From Prionace glauca (taxonomy: Eukaryota > Chordata > Chondrichthyes > Carcharhiniformes > Carcharhinidae): a stretch of 64,000 nt of DNA. The stretch lies in contig CM075760.1 of assembly GCA_037974335.1 (NCBI GenBank), forward strand, positions 41,022,603-41,086,602, read 5' to 3'. Below, in pieces: positions 10,905 through 20,738 of the stretch (position 1 is its first letter; every line of letters begins with the position of its first letter). The notes under the pieces are model-generated. The model ran no database searches, was not told the DNA's origin, and saw only the letters and a list, made by a program, of their open reading frames with translations. The translations under genes and the position numbers were made by a program.

Positions 10905-11485
10905 TTTTCTCTGACTGAACAGCTGGAGTACTGTGTGCAGTTTTGGGCGCCGTACTTACGCAAGGATATTTTGGCCTTGGAGGGAGTGCAGAGGAGGCTG
11001 ATACCGGAGTTGAAGGGGTTGAGCTATGAGGAGAGGCTGAATAAACTAGGCTTATACTCGTTGGAGTTTAGAAGAATGAGGGGAGATCTCATTGAGACGT
11101 ATAAGGTGATGAATGGGATGGATAGGATAGAGGTGGGGAGACTCTTCCCGCTCAAAAAAGACAGTAGGACTAGGGGGCACAGCCTCAAGATAAAGGGGGG
11201 GCGTTTTAGAACGGAGTTGAGGAGGAACTTCCTCACTCAAAGGGTGGTGAATCTCTGGAATTCTCTGCCCGTTGAAGTGGTGGAGGCTGCCTCGCAAAAT
11301 ATTTTTAAGACGCGGGTTGATGGGTTTTTGATAAGAAGGTTAAGGGTTATGGGGAGAGGGCGGGAAAGTGGAACTGAGCCACGACAGATCAGCCATGATC
11401 TTATTGAATGGCGGGGCAGGCTCGAAGGGCCAGATGGCCTACTCCTGCTCCTATTTCTTATGTTCTTATACTCTTATTAACCATA
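10905..11485 (+). mobile_element. CR1 LINE 3' fragment (RT C-terminus)
   Basis: Frame 10896-11480 reads 'QLEYCVQFWAPYLRKDILAL', 'LYSLEFRRMRGDLIETYKVM' and 'NFLTQRVVNLWNSLPVEVVE', the C-terminal part of young CR1 ORF2. It ends in the tail 'atttcttatgttcttat'. It is a 5'-truncated copy closely matching 12272-12900 in antisense. Confidence 0.85.
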
Positions 11486-11790
11486 ACTTTCTAAATAGTT
11501 TTGTATCTTTCCCCTCCCATCTTAAACGTAGGCCCTCTAGTTTTAGACTCCCCTAACTTTGGGAAAAGATATTGACTATCGAGCTGATCTGTGCCCCTCA
11601 TTATTTTATAGACCTCTATAAGATCACCCCTCAGCCTCTTCTGCTCCAGTAAAAAAAGTCACAGTCTATCCAGCTTCTCCTTATAACTCAATCCATCAAG
11701 TCCCAGTAACGTCCTAGTAAATCTTTTCTGCACTCTTTCCAGTTTAATAATATCCTTTCTACAATAGGGTGACCAGAATATCTGTGGGGT
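11486..11790 (-). mobile_element. CR1 3' fragment, antisense, older subfamily
   Basis: Minus frame 11659-11847 shows 'RKDIIKLERVQKRFTRTLLG' and 'DGLSYKEKLDRL'. It abuts the plus-strand CR1 tail at 11485. Confidence 0.7.
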
Positions 11791-12000
11791 CTGAAAAATG
11801 GGCAGGCTATGCAGATTGACCATGCTAAATTCTCCCTTAATGTCCAAAGATGTGAAGGTTAGGGGGATTCAAGAGTAATGTGGTGTTACGGGAATAGGGT
11901 AAAATGTTCTGTTGACATAGATTTGATGCACTGTCGGGATTTTATGTTTGTAATTGTGGGGGGGGGGGGGTAGTTTGATATCTGGGGGAGAGTGTTGCAA

Positions 12001-12271
12001 CACAGTGGCACGGTGGTTAGCATTGCTGCCTCACAGCACAAGGGCCCCAAATTCGATTCCCAGCTTGGGTCAGTGTCTGTGTAGAGTTTGCACATTCTCC
12101 CCATGTCTGAACGAGTTTCCTCCAGATGCTCTGGTTTCCTCCAGCAGTCCAAAAGACGTGCTGGTTAGATGCATTGGCCATGCTAAATTCTCCATCAGTG
12201 TTTCTGAACAGGAATGTGGCGACTCGGGAATATTCACAGGAATTGCATTGCAGTGTTAATGTAAGCCGACT
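12001..12271 (+). repeat. tRNA-derived SINE, nearly complete
   Basis: Head 'cacagtggcacggtggttag' with a B-box-like 'aaattcgattccc', core 'ctgtctgtgtagagtttgc', 'tccaaaagacgtgctgg', 'ccatgctaaattctcc', and end 'gtgttaatgtaagccgactt'. The full 3' tail is missing because the CR1 LINE begins at 12272. The expected remainder of the tail ('ataaacttaaac') resumes at 17653. Confidence 0.8.
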
Positions 12272-12542
12272 TAAGAACATAAGAACATAAGAAATAGGAG
12301 CAGGAGTAGGCCATCTGGCCCTTCGAGCCTGCCCCGCCATTCAATAAGATCATGGCTGATCTGTCGTGACTCAGCTCCACCTTCCCGCCCTCTCCCCATA
12401 ACCCTTAATCCCTTCTCTTATCAAAAACCCATCAACCCGTTTCTTAAAAATATTTAGCGAGGCAGCCTCCACCACTTCAACGGGCAGAGAATTCCAGAGA
12501 TTCACCACCCTTTGAGTGAAGAAGTTCCTCCTCAACTCTGTT

Positions 12543-15281
12543 CTAAACCGCCCCCCCCTTTATCTTGAGGCTGTGCCCCCTAGTCCTACTGTCTTTTTTG
12601 AGCGGGAACAGTCTCTCCACCTCTATCCTATCCATCCCATTCATCATCTTATACGTCTCAATGAGATCTCCCCTCATTCTTCTAAACTCTAACGAGTACA
12701 AGCCTAGTTTATTCAGCCTCTCCTCATAGCTCAATCCCCTCAACTCCGGTATCAGCCGAGTAAACCTCCTCTGCACTCCCTCCAGGGCCAAAACATCCTT
12801 GCGCAGGTGCGGCGCCCAAAACTGCACACAGTACTCCAGCTGCGGCCTCACCAATGCCCTATACAGCTGCAGCAAGACCTCCCTACTTTTATATTCAATC
12901 CCCTTCGCTATGAAGGCCAGCATCCCATTCGCCTTCCTGACCACCTGCTGCACCTGCAAGCTGGGTTTTTGCGACTCATGCACAAGGACCCCGAGGTCCC
13001 TCTGCACCGTCGCCTGCTGCAGTTTTTCGCCCCGTAAGTAATAGTCCTTCCTACCATTCCTCCTACCAAAGTGGACCACCTCACACTTGCCAACATTAAA
13101 TTCCATTTGCCATTTCCTGGCCCATTCGCCCAGCCTATCTAGATCCTTCTGCAGACTCTCCACACCCTCCGCACAATTTGCCTTTCCCCCAATCTTGGTG
13201 TCATCAGCAAATTTCGACACCCTGCACTCGGTTCCCTCCTCCAGATCATCTATATAAATGGTAAATAGCTGAGGCCCCAGCACCGACCCCTGGGGCACCC
13301 CACTAGTCACCAACCGCCAATCCGAATAGCATCCATTGACCCCCACTCTCTGCCTCCTATTTGACAACCAATCCTCTATCCACGCTAACACCCTACCCCC
13401 AACTCCATGTCCCCTGACCTTCTGCAATAACCTCTTGTGAGGTACCTTGTCAAACGCCTTCTGAAAATCCAGAAAGACCACATCCACCGGCTCTCCTCCA
13501 TCCACTGCCCTAGACACATCCTCATAGAACTCCAGTAAATTTGTCAGACACGACTTCCCTTTAATGAAACCGTGTTGCGTCCGCCCTATCAAGCAATTCC
13601 CCTCAAGATGCCTCGCTATTTCCTCCTTAATGACGGTTTCTAACATTTTACCTACCACAGACGTTAAACTAACCGGCCTATAATTCCCCGCCTTTTGCCT
13701 GCCACCCTTCTTAAACAACGGCGTAACATTAGCCGTTTTCCAATCTTCCGGCACTTCCCCGGAATCCAGCGACGTCTGGAAAATAACCACCAAGGCATCC
13801 ACTATCACCTCCGCCATTTCTTTCAGAACCCTCGGATGCATTCCATCCGGTCCTGGGGACTTGTCCACAATCAGCCCCTCCAGTCTGTCGAGCACCACCT
13901 CTCTAGTAACAGTAATGTCATTAAAACCCTCCATTCCTACCACCTTTCCATCGCTAACACCCGGCAAATTATTCACGTCCTCCTCCGTGAAGACAGAAAC
14001 AAAGAAGTTATTCAAGACCTTAGCCATATCCCTATCCCCTACCACTAGCTCCCCTTTCTCATCCTCTAAAGGACCAACGTTTATCCTAGCCAGCCTCTTC
14101 CTTTTTATATATTTATAAAAACTCTTGCTATCCTTTTTTATATTAAGTGCTAGCCCAGCCTCATAGCTTCTCCTACCCTCCTTTATCAATTTCTTTGTCA
14201 ATCTTTGTTGACATTTAAACCTTTCCCAATCCTCTTCTCGCCCACTGCTCTTAGCTACTCTAAACTCCTCCGCTTTTAATTTAACACTTTCCTTCACCTC
14301 CTTCGTTATCCACGGCTTATTACCTCTCCTCCTACTGTCCTTTTTAACCATCGGAATAAATTTCTGCTGAGCACCAAGAAAGATCTCCTTAAAGATCCTC
14401 CACTGCTCCTCAGCAGACCTACCTTCCAACGCGTTCCCCCAGTCCACATTCGCCAATTCTTCTCTCATCCTACCATACTCCCCTCTATTCAAACAAAGGA
14501 CGCGTGTCTGGGAACCCACTTTCTCCTCCTCCATCTGCACCAGAAACTCCACCATACAATGATCACTCTCTCCAAGAGGATCCTTCACCGCAAGGTCCCT
14601 AATTCTACCCGCCTCATTACATAGCACCAGATCCAAGATAGCTCGCTCCCTCGTCGGCTCCAACACACACTGTTCAAGGAAATTATCCCGGCAGCATTCC
14701 AAGAACTCCTCCTCGAGCCCACCTCGTCCAACATGGGTCGACCAATCAATATGCAGATTGAAATCTCCCATAACTACTGTCGTCCCATTCCTGCACGCTG
14801 CACTTATTTGCGCGTTAACAGCCCGCCCCACCTCCAGATCATTATTCGGGGGCCTATAGACGACACCCACTAGCGTCTTCCTCCCTTTTCTGTTCCTAAT
14901 CTCCACCCACAACGATTCCACTTTCTGCTCCTTGGCTCCGATATCATCCCTTGCTACCACCTTGATACTATCCTTAATCAGCAGAGCTACTCCACCCCCT
15001 CTTTCCTCCTGCCTATCCTTCCTGAACACTTGATAACCCTGTACATTCATCTCCCAGTCCCTGTCACCTTGCAGCCACGTCTCTGTAATGGCCACCAGAT
15101 CGTATCCATTTGTGTCGATCTGCGCCATCAGCTCATCCACTTTATTCCGAATGCTTCGTGCATTCAGATAAAGCGCTTTCATCCCAGCCTTCACCTGGAC
15201 CCTACTTGCCGTAACGCCACCAATTGGGACATCCTTTGCCTCTTCCCTTACCTGTACCCTATCCTTAACTTTAGACCTCAT
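12543..15281 (-). CDS. CR1 ORF2: endonuclease-reverse transcriptase
   Basis: 912 codons. The N-terminal APE-type endonuclease shows LNARSIRNK, ITETWLQGD, RGGGVALLIKD, GVVYRPPN, GDFNLHIDW and GESDHCMVEF. RT blocks follow: SPGPDGMHPRVLKEMA, YRPVSLTSVVGKMLE, QHGFIKGKSCLTNL, FLDFQKAFDKVPHKRL, SGVPQGSVLGPQLF and the catalytic KFADDTKIGG. The C-terminus leaves the family frame at a run of eight G (12551-12558 as C on plus). Paralogs here (for example 40725-41423) continue with GGRFRTELRRNF for about 60 more residues, and the matching frame would end near 12371. One extra G at that run therefore truncates the protein. The start is the first ATG of the frame; the true start could be further in or out. 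Confidence 0.9.
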   Translation of the reverse strand: MRSKVKDRVQVREEAKDVPIGGVTASRVQVKAGMKALYLNARSIRNKVDELMAQIDTNGYDLVAITETWLQGDRDWEMNVQGYQVFRKDRQEERGGGVALLIKDSIKVVARDDIGAKEQKVESLWVEIRNRKGRKTLVGVVYRPPNNDLEVGRAVNAQISAACRNGTTVVMGDFNLHIDWSTHVGRGGLEEEFLECCRDNFLEQCVLEPTRERAILDLVLCNEAGRIRDLAVKDPLGESDHCMVEFLVQMEEEKVGSQTRVLCLNRGEYGRMREELANVDWGNALEGRSAEEQWRIFKEIFLGAQQKFIPMVKKDSRRRGNKPWITKEVKESVKLKAEEFRVAKSSGREEDWERFKCQQRLTKKLIKEGRRSYEAGLALNIKKDSKSFYKYIKRKRLARINVGPLEDEKGELVVGDRDMAKVLNNFFVSVFTEEDVNNLPGVSDGKVVGMEGFNDITVTREVVLDRLEGLIVDKSPGPDGMHPRVLKEMAEVIVDALVVIFQTSLDSGEVPEDWKTANVTPLFKKGGRQKAGNYRPVSLTSVVGKMLETVIKEEIARHLEGNCLIGRTQHGFIKGKSCLTNLLEFYEDVSRAVDGGEPVDVVFLDFQKAFDKVPHKRLLQKVRGHGVGGRVLAWIEDWLSNRRQRVGVNGCYSDWRLVTSGVPQGSVLGPQLFTIYIDDLEEGTECRVSKFADDTKIGGKANCAEGVESLQKDLDRLGEWARKWQMEFNVGKCEVVHFGRRNGRKDYYLRGEKLQQATVQRDLGVLVHESQKPSLQVQQVVRKANGMLAFIAKGIEYKSREVLLQLYRALVRPQLEYCVQFWAPHLRKDVLALEGVQRRFTRLIPELRGLSYEERLNKLGLYSLEFRRMRGDLIETYKMMNGMDRIEVERLFPLKKDSRTRGHSLKIKGGAV

Positions 15282-15315
15282 AGCGTCAACTACCCTCGCA
15301 CCCTCCCCCCCCTAA

Positions 15316-16215
15316 TTAGTTTAAAGCCTTGTCTACAGTCCTCTTTACTCGATTCGCCAGCACTCTGGTCCAAGCATGATTCAGACCAACCCCATCCTGC
15401 CCGAACAGGTCCCACCTACCCCAATACTGGTGCCAATGCCCCATAAATTCGAACCCATTCCTCCCACACCAATCCCTGAGCCACCCATTTACTTCCTTTA
15501 TCCTATCAACCCTACACCCGTCTGCCCTCGGTTCAGGCAGTAGCCCAGAGATAACCACCTTGTCGGTTCTACTTTTTAATTCCATTCCCAGCTTCTCATA
15601 CTCCCTTCCCAGATCCTCAGTCCGCATTTTGCCTACGTCGCCGGCACCCACATGTACTACAACGACTGGGTTCTCACCCTCCCACTCCAGATTCCTCTGC
15701 AGCCCAGCTGCGACATCCTGTACCCGAGCACCAGGCAGACAACACACCCTTCTGTGCACTTTGTCATTGTGACAAAGGACAGTGTCAATACCCTTCACCC
15801 CACTATCCCCAATCACTACTACGTTCCTTTTCCCCTTCTCTTTGCCTATGTCCTGCTGCATCACTGTACCGTGTGCAGTTTGCTCACCAACCTCTCTTGC
15901 CTCGTCCTCTTCCAGACTGGAAGCAAGAACCTCAAACCTGTTATGCAGGTTAAGAGGCTGAGGCCTCCTCTCCTCACCCCCCTTCCTCCTCCCAGCAGCC
16001 CCCTTTTGTCCCTGACCCTTAGATTTAGCCAGTCTAGGGGCACCCTCTCTCCCCCTGATGAGCCTCAGTATCTGTAGCTCAGAGGCCAGCTCATCCACCT
16101 TGAGCTGGAGCTCCTCCAGCAACCTGCACTTACTGCAGACATGGTCACTGGGAAGGACCCTGGGGTCCACCAGTTCCCACATCATACAGAAACCACACAT
16201 CACATGCCCCTCCAT
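15316..16215 (-). CDS. CR1 ORF1: zinc-finger, coiled-coil, esterase-like protein
   Basis: 299 codons starting at ATG 16215, just downstream of an A/T-rich leader. Residues 8-31 hold paired cysteines (CGFC...CSKC) of a PHD/zinc-ribbon type. Residues about 32-53 form a short coiled coil (LLEELQLKVDELASELQ). A basic Gly/Lys linker follows. From about residue 130, SGNH-hydrolase-like blocks appear: VVVIGDSGVKG (GDS motif), VVVHVGAGDVG and DGVGLNHAW. CR1 ORF1 proteins of this architecture bind RNA and assist retrotransposition. ORF2 starts about 35 bases after its stop. The frame is intact. Confidence 0.85.
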   Translation of the reverse strand: MEGHVMCGFCMMWELVDPRVLPSDHVCSKCRLLEELQLKVDELASELQILRLIRGREGAPRLAKSKGQGQKGAAGRRKGGEERRPQPLNLHNRFEVLASSLEEDEAREVGEQTAHGTVMQQDIGKEKGKRNVVVIGDSGVKGIDTVLCHNDKVHRRVCCLPGARVQDVAAGLQRNLEWEGENPVVVVHVGAGDVGKMRTEDLGREYEKLGMELKSRTDKVVISGLLPEPRADGCRVDRIKEVNGWLRDWCGRNGFEFMGHWHQYWGRWDLFGQDGVGLNHAWTRVLANRVKRTVDKALN

Positions 16216-16470
16216 TATTCACTGTAATTTTTATGTGAAAAAAATTTTTCCTTGTTTCTTGCTGTAGTAGTAATGGGGAAAAAAAAAATTTTTTTTTTTT
16301 TCCTTGTTTTTTTTTCAAACGAACTCACCTGTCCTTTTTTCCCTCAAGCCCTTTTTGATATTAAGCCCTATTAGCTCACTCTGCTTCCCTCTCACTCCAC
16401 TGCCCGCTCAGACGCTGCCCGCTTCCTACACCAGGCCTCCTTTTAAACCTAGCGCTGATTAGAAACAGGC

Positions 16471-17652
16471 TCGTCCACAACTCGTTCTAAACTAGCAGTA
16501 AAGACAATAAAATAAATGCTTTAAACAGTTCTACAAAGAACAAAGTGCTTTAAACTTATTTTAAACAGGTTTTTAACAGGTAAATTCTTAGCTCTCTCTC
16601 TCTCTCTGCTCAGCAAACAGTGAAAGGCTTCACCGTGTGGCCCTGATAATTAATTTAAATTAAAGCAGCTTCGTCCACAACTCTTTCTAAACTAGCAGTA
16701 AAGACAATAAAATAAATGCTTTAAACAGTTCTACAAAGAACAAAGTGCTTTAAACTTATTTTAAACAGGTTTTTAACAGGTAAATTCTTAGCTCTCTCTC
16801 TCTCTGCTCAGCAAACAGTGAAAGGCTTCACCGTGTGGCCCTGATAATTAATTTAAATTAAAGCAGCTTCGTCCACAACTCGTTCTAAACTAGCAGTAAA
16901 GACAATAAAATAAATGCTTTAAACAGTTCTACAAAGAACAAAGTGCTTTAAACTTATTTTAAACAGGTTTTTAACAGGTAAATTCTTAGCTCTCTCTCTC
17001 TCTGCTCAGCAAACAGTGAAAGGCTTCACCGTGTGGCCCTGATAATTAATTTAAATTAAAGCAGCTTCGTCCACAACTCGTTCTAAACTAGCAGTAAAGA
17101 CAATAAAATAAATGCTTTAAACAGTTCTACAAAGAACAAAGTGCTTTAAACTTATTTTAAACAGGTTTTTAACAGGTAAATTCTTAGCTCTCTCTCTCTC
17201 TGCTCAGCAAACAGTGAAAGGCTTCACCGTGTGGCCCTGATAATTAATTTAAATTAAAGCAGCTTCGTCCACAACTCGGTTCTAAACTAGCAGTAAAGAC
17301 AATAAAATAAATGCTTTAAACAGTTCTGCAAAGAACAAAGTGCTTTAAACTTATTTTAAACAGGTTTTTAACAGGTAAATTCTTAGCTCTCTCTCTCTCT
17401 GCTCAGCAAACAGTGAAAGGCTTCACCGTGTGGCCCTGATAATTAATTTAAATTAAAGCAGCTTCGTCCACAACTCGTTCTAAACTAGCAGTAAAGACAA
17501 TAAAATAAATGCTTTAAACAGTTCTACAAAGAACAAAGTGCTTTAAACTTATTTTAAACAGGTTTTTAACAGGTAAATTCTTAGCTCTCTCTCTCTCTGC
17601 TCAGCAAACAGTGAAAGGCTTCACCGTGTGGCCCTGATAATTAATTTAAATT
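16471..17652 (-). repeat. Six tandem ~198-bp monomers in the LINE 5' region
   Basis: Unit starts (at 'tcgtccacaa') fall at 16471, 16671, 16869, 17067, 17265 and 17464, giving periods of 200, 198, 198, 198 and 199. Each unit contains 'ctaaactagcagtaaagac', 'gctttaaacag', a CT-repeat of variable length and 'ccgtgtggccctgataatta'. Copies are almost identical. Their place at the 5' end of the element suggests promoter monomers, as in mouse L1, but promoter activity is inferred. Confidence 0.9.
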
Positions 17653-17860
17653 ATAAACTTAAACTGCAGGTCTGGGTGCTGCTGTGACAATGCATCCTCT
17701 TGTTTAAACACTCTGCAATGCTGAGACTGGGGAGAGGAGTGAACAACAGGGAGCAGCATTGCAGCTTCTCTCCCCCCATTGAAACTGGGATTGTTGCTCC
17801 ATCTGCTGCACCATCCCCACCACATCCACTGGGGGGCAATCTGGACAATGGGCTGCAGGC
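17653..17860. other. SINE tail remnant and unique flank
   Basis: The first bases ('ataaacttaaactgcag') look like the continuation of the SINE tail split by the LINE. The rest has no recognised feature. Confidence 0.4.
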
Positions 17861-17894
17861 AGACCTCACTGCGCCTGCGCCACAATCACTCACC

Positions 17895-17998
17895 GCCGGC
17901 GGCGGCCATTTGCGTTGCCAGGGGAGACGGACGGCGGCCATCTTGTGTTGCCAGGGGAGACGGCCGGCGTCCATCTTGCGTTGCCAGGGGAGACGGCG
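17895..17998. repeat. Three ~37-bp tandem repeats with YY1/X-box-like motifs
   Basis: Unit reads roughly 'cggcggccatcttg' then 'cgttgccaggggagacgg', repeated three times with few changes. The first half matches the YY1 core on one strand. 'gttgcc' is an X-box half-site. The units lie inside the CpG island. Confidence 0.75.
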
Positions 17999-18185
17999 TC
18001 CCACTCGCTGCACTCTGGGGGAATTCACCTCCCGCACATGCGCCCAGGGAGTTACATTTTAATCTTTTAATATTTTGAATCTTGATGATTATTATTCACC
18101 TCCTCACCTGTCAGACTTTCGGTTCCTTCTCCATTCGGGAAAATCGTTTCTGTTTTTTATTCCGTCTGTTTTTAAATCACTCCCG

Positions 18186-18210
18186 CGCGGTGCGCTCTGG
18201 GAAAATAGTA
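18186..18210 (-). promoter_or_regulatory. ZNF143/Staf-like motif
   Basis: The plus strand fits the reverse of the long ZNF143 consensus: CGCG, then GC, CTGGGA and a TAGTA end, spaced as expected. A weaker relative with 'ctgcactctggg' occurs near 18008. Found by motif memory only. Confidence 0.45.
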
Positions 18211-18540
18211 CAGCACATGCGCGGTTCCGCCACCTGCCTCTTTATAAAAATATGTATTTTATTTAATTTTAATTCCGCTCCGGGCGGGATTTCCGGGTGG
18301 GAATTTCTCTCACTTTCTACATTTCTGAACCGTCGCTTATTACTCGACGGGGGGGAAGGGCTGATGGTGACGTCACGGAAACATGGCGGCTGTCCCCGCC
18401 TCTTTTCAGGACCCGGATGTTCCGCCAACGAGCAGCGGCCGGACCGGAGTGGGCAAGAGGTGACACTGGGAGGAGCAGCGCCCTGACGTGTTACAGCGAC
18501 CCCCGGTGGTCAGGAAGGGAAATAGCAGCAGCGCAGTCTC

Positions 18541-18944
18541 TGCCCAAAGGCTTCCCCAGTTCAGCTGCTCAGAGACACCGGGAACCTCTTCAACTGGAAA
18601 CTTCAGTTTTTCACATTCACCCCCTGTGTTCAGTGATTGTTTAATAGACAAGCTCTGTAGGGAAATCAGAAACAACTTGTTCACATTAAAGAGGATGGGA
18701 ATCTGAACCATTCTGCTGAAAAAGCTCTACTCGCCCTGAAATTTCAATTGAAATGTTCAAGATGAGAATTTATAGATACAAGTCATGTTGTATGTGGAAT
18801 GCTCATGATGCCACAATAAGATCAGTACAGACACCTCACAGGGTTGTGTGAGTGGAGAAGATATCAGAGATGGACTGGTTAAATATAGAGCTACAGAGTC
18901 TGAGGCTCAGTTTTGGGTAAAGAAAAATGGCAGTATAAAGAACA
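18541..18944. other. No gene seen
   Basis: Sequence after the CpG island with no recognisable exon or repeat. Confidence 0.4.
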
Positions 18945-19215
18945 GAGAAAGTTACAGCACAGGGACATGCCCTTCGGCCCTTCAAACCTTCACTGACCAT
19001 GCTGCCCGACTCATCTAAAACCCCCTATCCTTCCGGGACCATATCCCTCTATTCCCATCCTATTTATGTATTTGTTAAGTGACTTAAAATTCACAACTGC
19101 ATTCGCTTCTACTATCTCTCCCCGGCAGCGAGTTCCAGGAACCCCCTACTCTCTGTGCAAAAAATCTGTCATGTCCATCTCTTTAAACCTTGCCCCTTGC
19201 ACCTGAAAGCATACC
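18945..19215 (-). mobile_element. CR1-like LINE 3' end
   Basis: Begins with 'cagcacagggacatgccctt' (the 3' conserved region in reverse) and continues with decayed C-terminal ORF2 text such as 'gcagcgagttccagg'. 5'-truncated and old. Confidence 0.65.
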
Positions 19216-19229
19216 TTCATCGGCCGGGC

Positions 19230-19620
19230 CATTTTGTTTCTGAACATTATCTGAATCTCGATGTTACACCCATAGTATCTTCGCTCTGGCCTCGGCCTCA
19301 AATGCTTTGTGTCAAATAAGAAATGATAAATTGTTTGATGCATTGCCAGGAAAGAAACTTTCCTATTTTGACACCTGCACATATCAGCAAGTCATCCAAT
19401 CTACAAGACAATTTAATAGGTTTAGGTGCAGACTAACATAGCTAATCACCATCTGAAACATGCTAGGGTGAAGGAAGTCTGTATGTTTTCAGTTTGGTGC
19501 TGAATATTATCAGAATCTCGATATTACAGTCATATTATCTTTGCACTGACAGCTTGAAATGCTTTCTCCAAATCAGAAATGCTGATTTTTATGGAAAAAA
19601 ATGACAAAATTGTGTAAATT
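19230..19620. repeat. Duplicated tRNA-cluster flank units
   Basis: Segments at about 19230-19340 and 19480-19590 share 'ttatc.gaatctcgat.ttac' and 'caaatgctt' with each other and with 24905-25010. The piece at 19360-19470 matches 25010-25140. These are flanks of tRNA units, without a tRNA left in this first copy. Confidence 0.6.
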
Positions 19621-19868
19621 CACAAAGACATGTTTAATTTTGTCCAAAATGTATTTGAGGTTAGCATTTATTTAATATCCTAATCTTATTGAAGGTTTTT
19701 TTTTCCGACAAAAACTTAAAATTGTCGGTTGCTGTTCATTAGCAATTTCCGAATATTACTTTCTCCAGAGAAGCTGAAAATATGCTTGGCAGCATTTGTC
19801 TGAATAAGTATAAAGCTGTTAAATACCTATTTCATCGAAAGTAACAAGGAATTTGTGAACGCCTTTTA

Positions 19869-19940
19869 AAGGTGTGTCCTGAGCTAACCAGGAGTCTTCT
19901 GAGCGATAGTCAGACGCGTTATCCATTGCGCCACTAGCCT
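19869..19940 (-). pseudogene. tRNA-Arg-like relic
   Basis: D arm and anticodon stem match tRNA-Arg(ACG) type: 'gtggcgcaatggataacgcg' followed by 'tctgact' and 'tcagaag'. The anticodon loop reads CTATCGC instead of CTACGGA. The T loop is GTTAGCT with a weak B box, and the acceptor halves do not pair. Length (72) is normal. Likely not functional. Confidence 0.65.
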
Positions 19941-20209
19941 GCATGTAAAAGTGGGATAGTTGTTACATATTAGCTCGACGTTTCGAAAGTTTCAGGCAGA
20001 AACATTGTCAAAAAGTTTGTTTTTACTTGTGAGGAAAAGGTCCATTATTGAGATTGTCTTTATTCATTTTCTATCATCCCTCATTGCCCTTGAATTGAGT
20101 AACAGCAGCTGAACGGGCTGGCAAATTCTCCTCTCGATTAGGACTTGGTGATAAACTTAAATGAAACGCCCTTCAGCCAATCCATCATCTGTATTTGCAA
20201 ATTAAAACA

Positions 20210-20281
20210 AGGTTCCACCGAGATTTGAATTCGGATCGCTGGATTCAGAATCCAGAATGCTCACCATTACACCACAGAACC
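20210..20281 (-). tRNA. tRNA-Gln(CTG)
   Basis: 72 nt. Acceptor GGTTCTG pairs with TGGAACC using two wobbles. A box 'tggtgtaatggtgagca'. Anticodon loop TTCTGAA (CTG) in a perfect CTGGA/TCCAG stem. The T arm reads CCGAA-TTCAAAT-CTCGG, with an A-C mismatch at the loop-closing pair and a weakened B box. Downstream TTTT is present. It may be weak or decaying; a functional assignment is uncertain. Confidence 0.75.
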
Positions 20282-20677
20282 TAACACGTGGTGAAACTTG
20301 AAAATCGTGGATCAATACTTGTGCCAATTTGAACAGCAGGGAGATATATCAGTCCCGTTGCACAATTATTCATATTTATATTTCCCTTGCTGGTTCCTCC
20401 TGTAATAGCGAGTAGGCTACTTTCCACTGCATTAAATTTCACTGTAACTGACCACATTCAAACACCAATGTTTGCATCGAACTGACATAAACCTTACTGC
20501 AGTAAATCCACTGAACAACATCAGCTTATCACAGCTCTGCTTTCATCACACTGGAAACCAAAGTGAAAAATATGAACAATTTCAAATCTTAACAGACAGG
20601 AAGGAGTGTGTGAGTGCGGACAATTGGCACTGTGCACATTCCTGTAACCAGTATCTGGGAGAATCAGGCAGATGGGA

Positions 20678-20738
20678 TGCTGGTGGTTTCGAGGTTAGGA
20701 TTCAGCGCTTTCAGATGTCGCAGACTGGCCTCGAGAAA
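20678..20738 (+). pseudogene. tRNA-Glu relic
   Basis: 'gctggtggtttcgaggttagg' followed by 'attcagcgctttcag' aligns with the 5' two-thirds of tRNA-Glu(TTC). The T arm is lost. No terminator. Confidence 0.5.

Larger units (their letters stand above)
12272..17652 (-). mobile_element. Nearly full-length CR1-clade LINE
   Basis: About 5.4 kb, oriented right to left: a 5' monomer array (16471-17652), a leader, ORF1 (15316-16215), ORF2 (12543-15281 in its main frame), a 3' UTR, and the tail 'cttatgttcttatgttctta'. Gene order, endonuclease plus reverse transcriptase, and an esterase-like ORF1 fit the CR1 clade. It is inserted in the tail of a SINE. Near-intactness and the many close relatives in this window suggest recent activity of the family. 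One frame change was seen in ORF2. Confidence 0.9.
17860..18540. promoter_or_regulatory. CpG-rich promoter-like island
   Basis: Dense CpG and GC content contrasts with AT-rich surroundings. Candidate sites seen by eye are: NRF1-like 'ctgcgcctgcgcc' and 'cacatgcgc' (twice), YY1-like 'ggcggccat' within 37-bp repeats, a palindromic CRE 'tgacgtca' at 18368-18375 beside 'acatggcggc' (YY1), an ETS core 'accggatg', and a ZNF143-like site at 18186-18210. This assembly is typical of housekeeping, often bidirectional, promoters. No coding exon could be tied to it on either strand, so the gene it serves may lie outside the window, be noncoding, or be lost. Confidence 0.6.

Noticed and set aside
13695-14118. 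Plus-strand ORFs across the CR1 LINE
   Set aside because: Antisense shadows of ORF2.
16471-17652. Regular ~198-bp repeats considered as CRISPR-like or satellite
   Set aside because: No spacer variation as in CRISPR. The array ends exactly at the LINE 5' boundary, so LINE monomers explain it better.
18082-18644. ORFs in the CpG island as a first coding exon
   Set aside because: Several frames open because of GC content. No consistent start, donor or homology.
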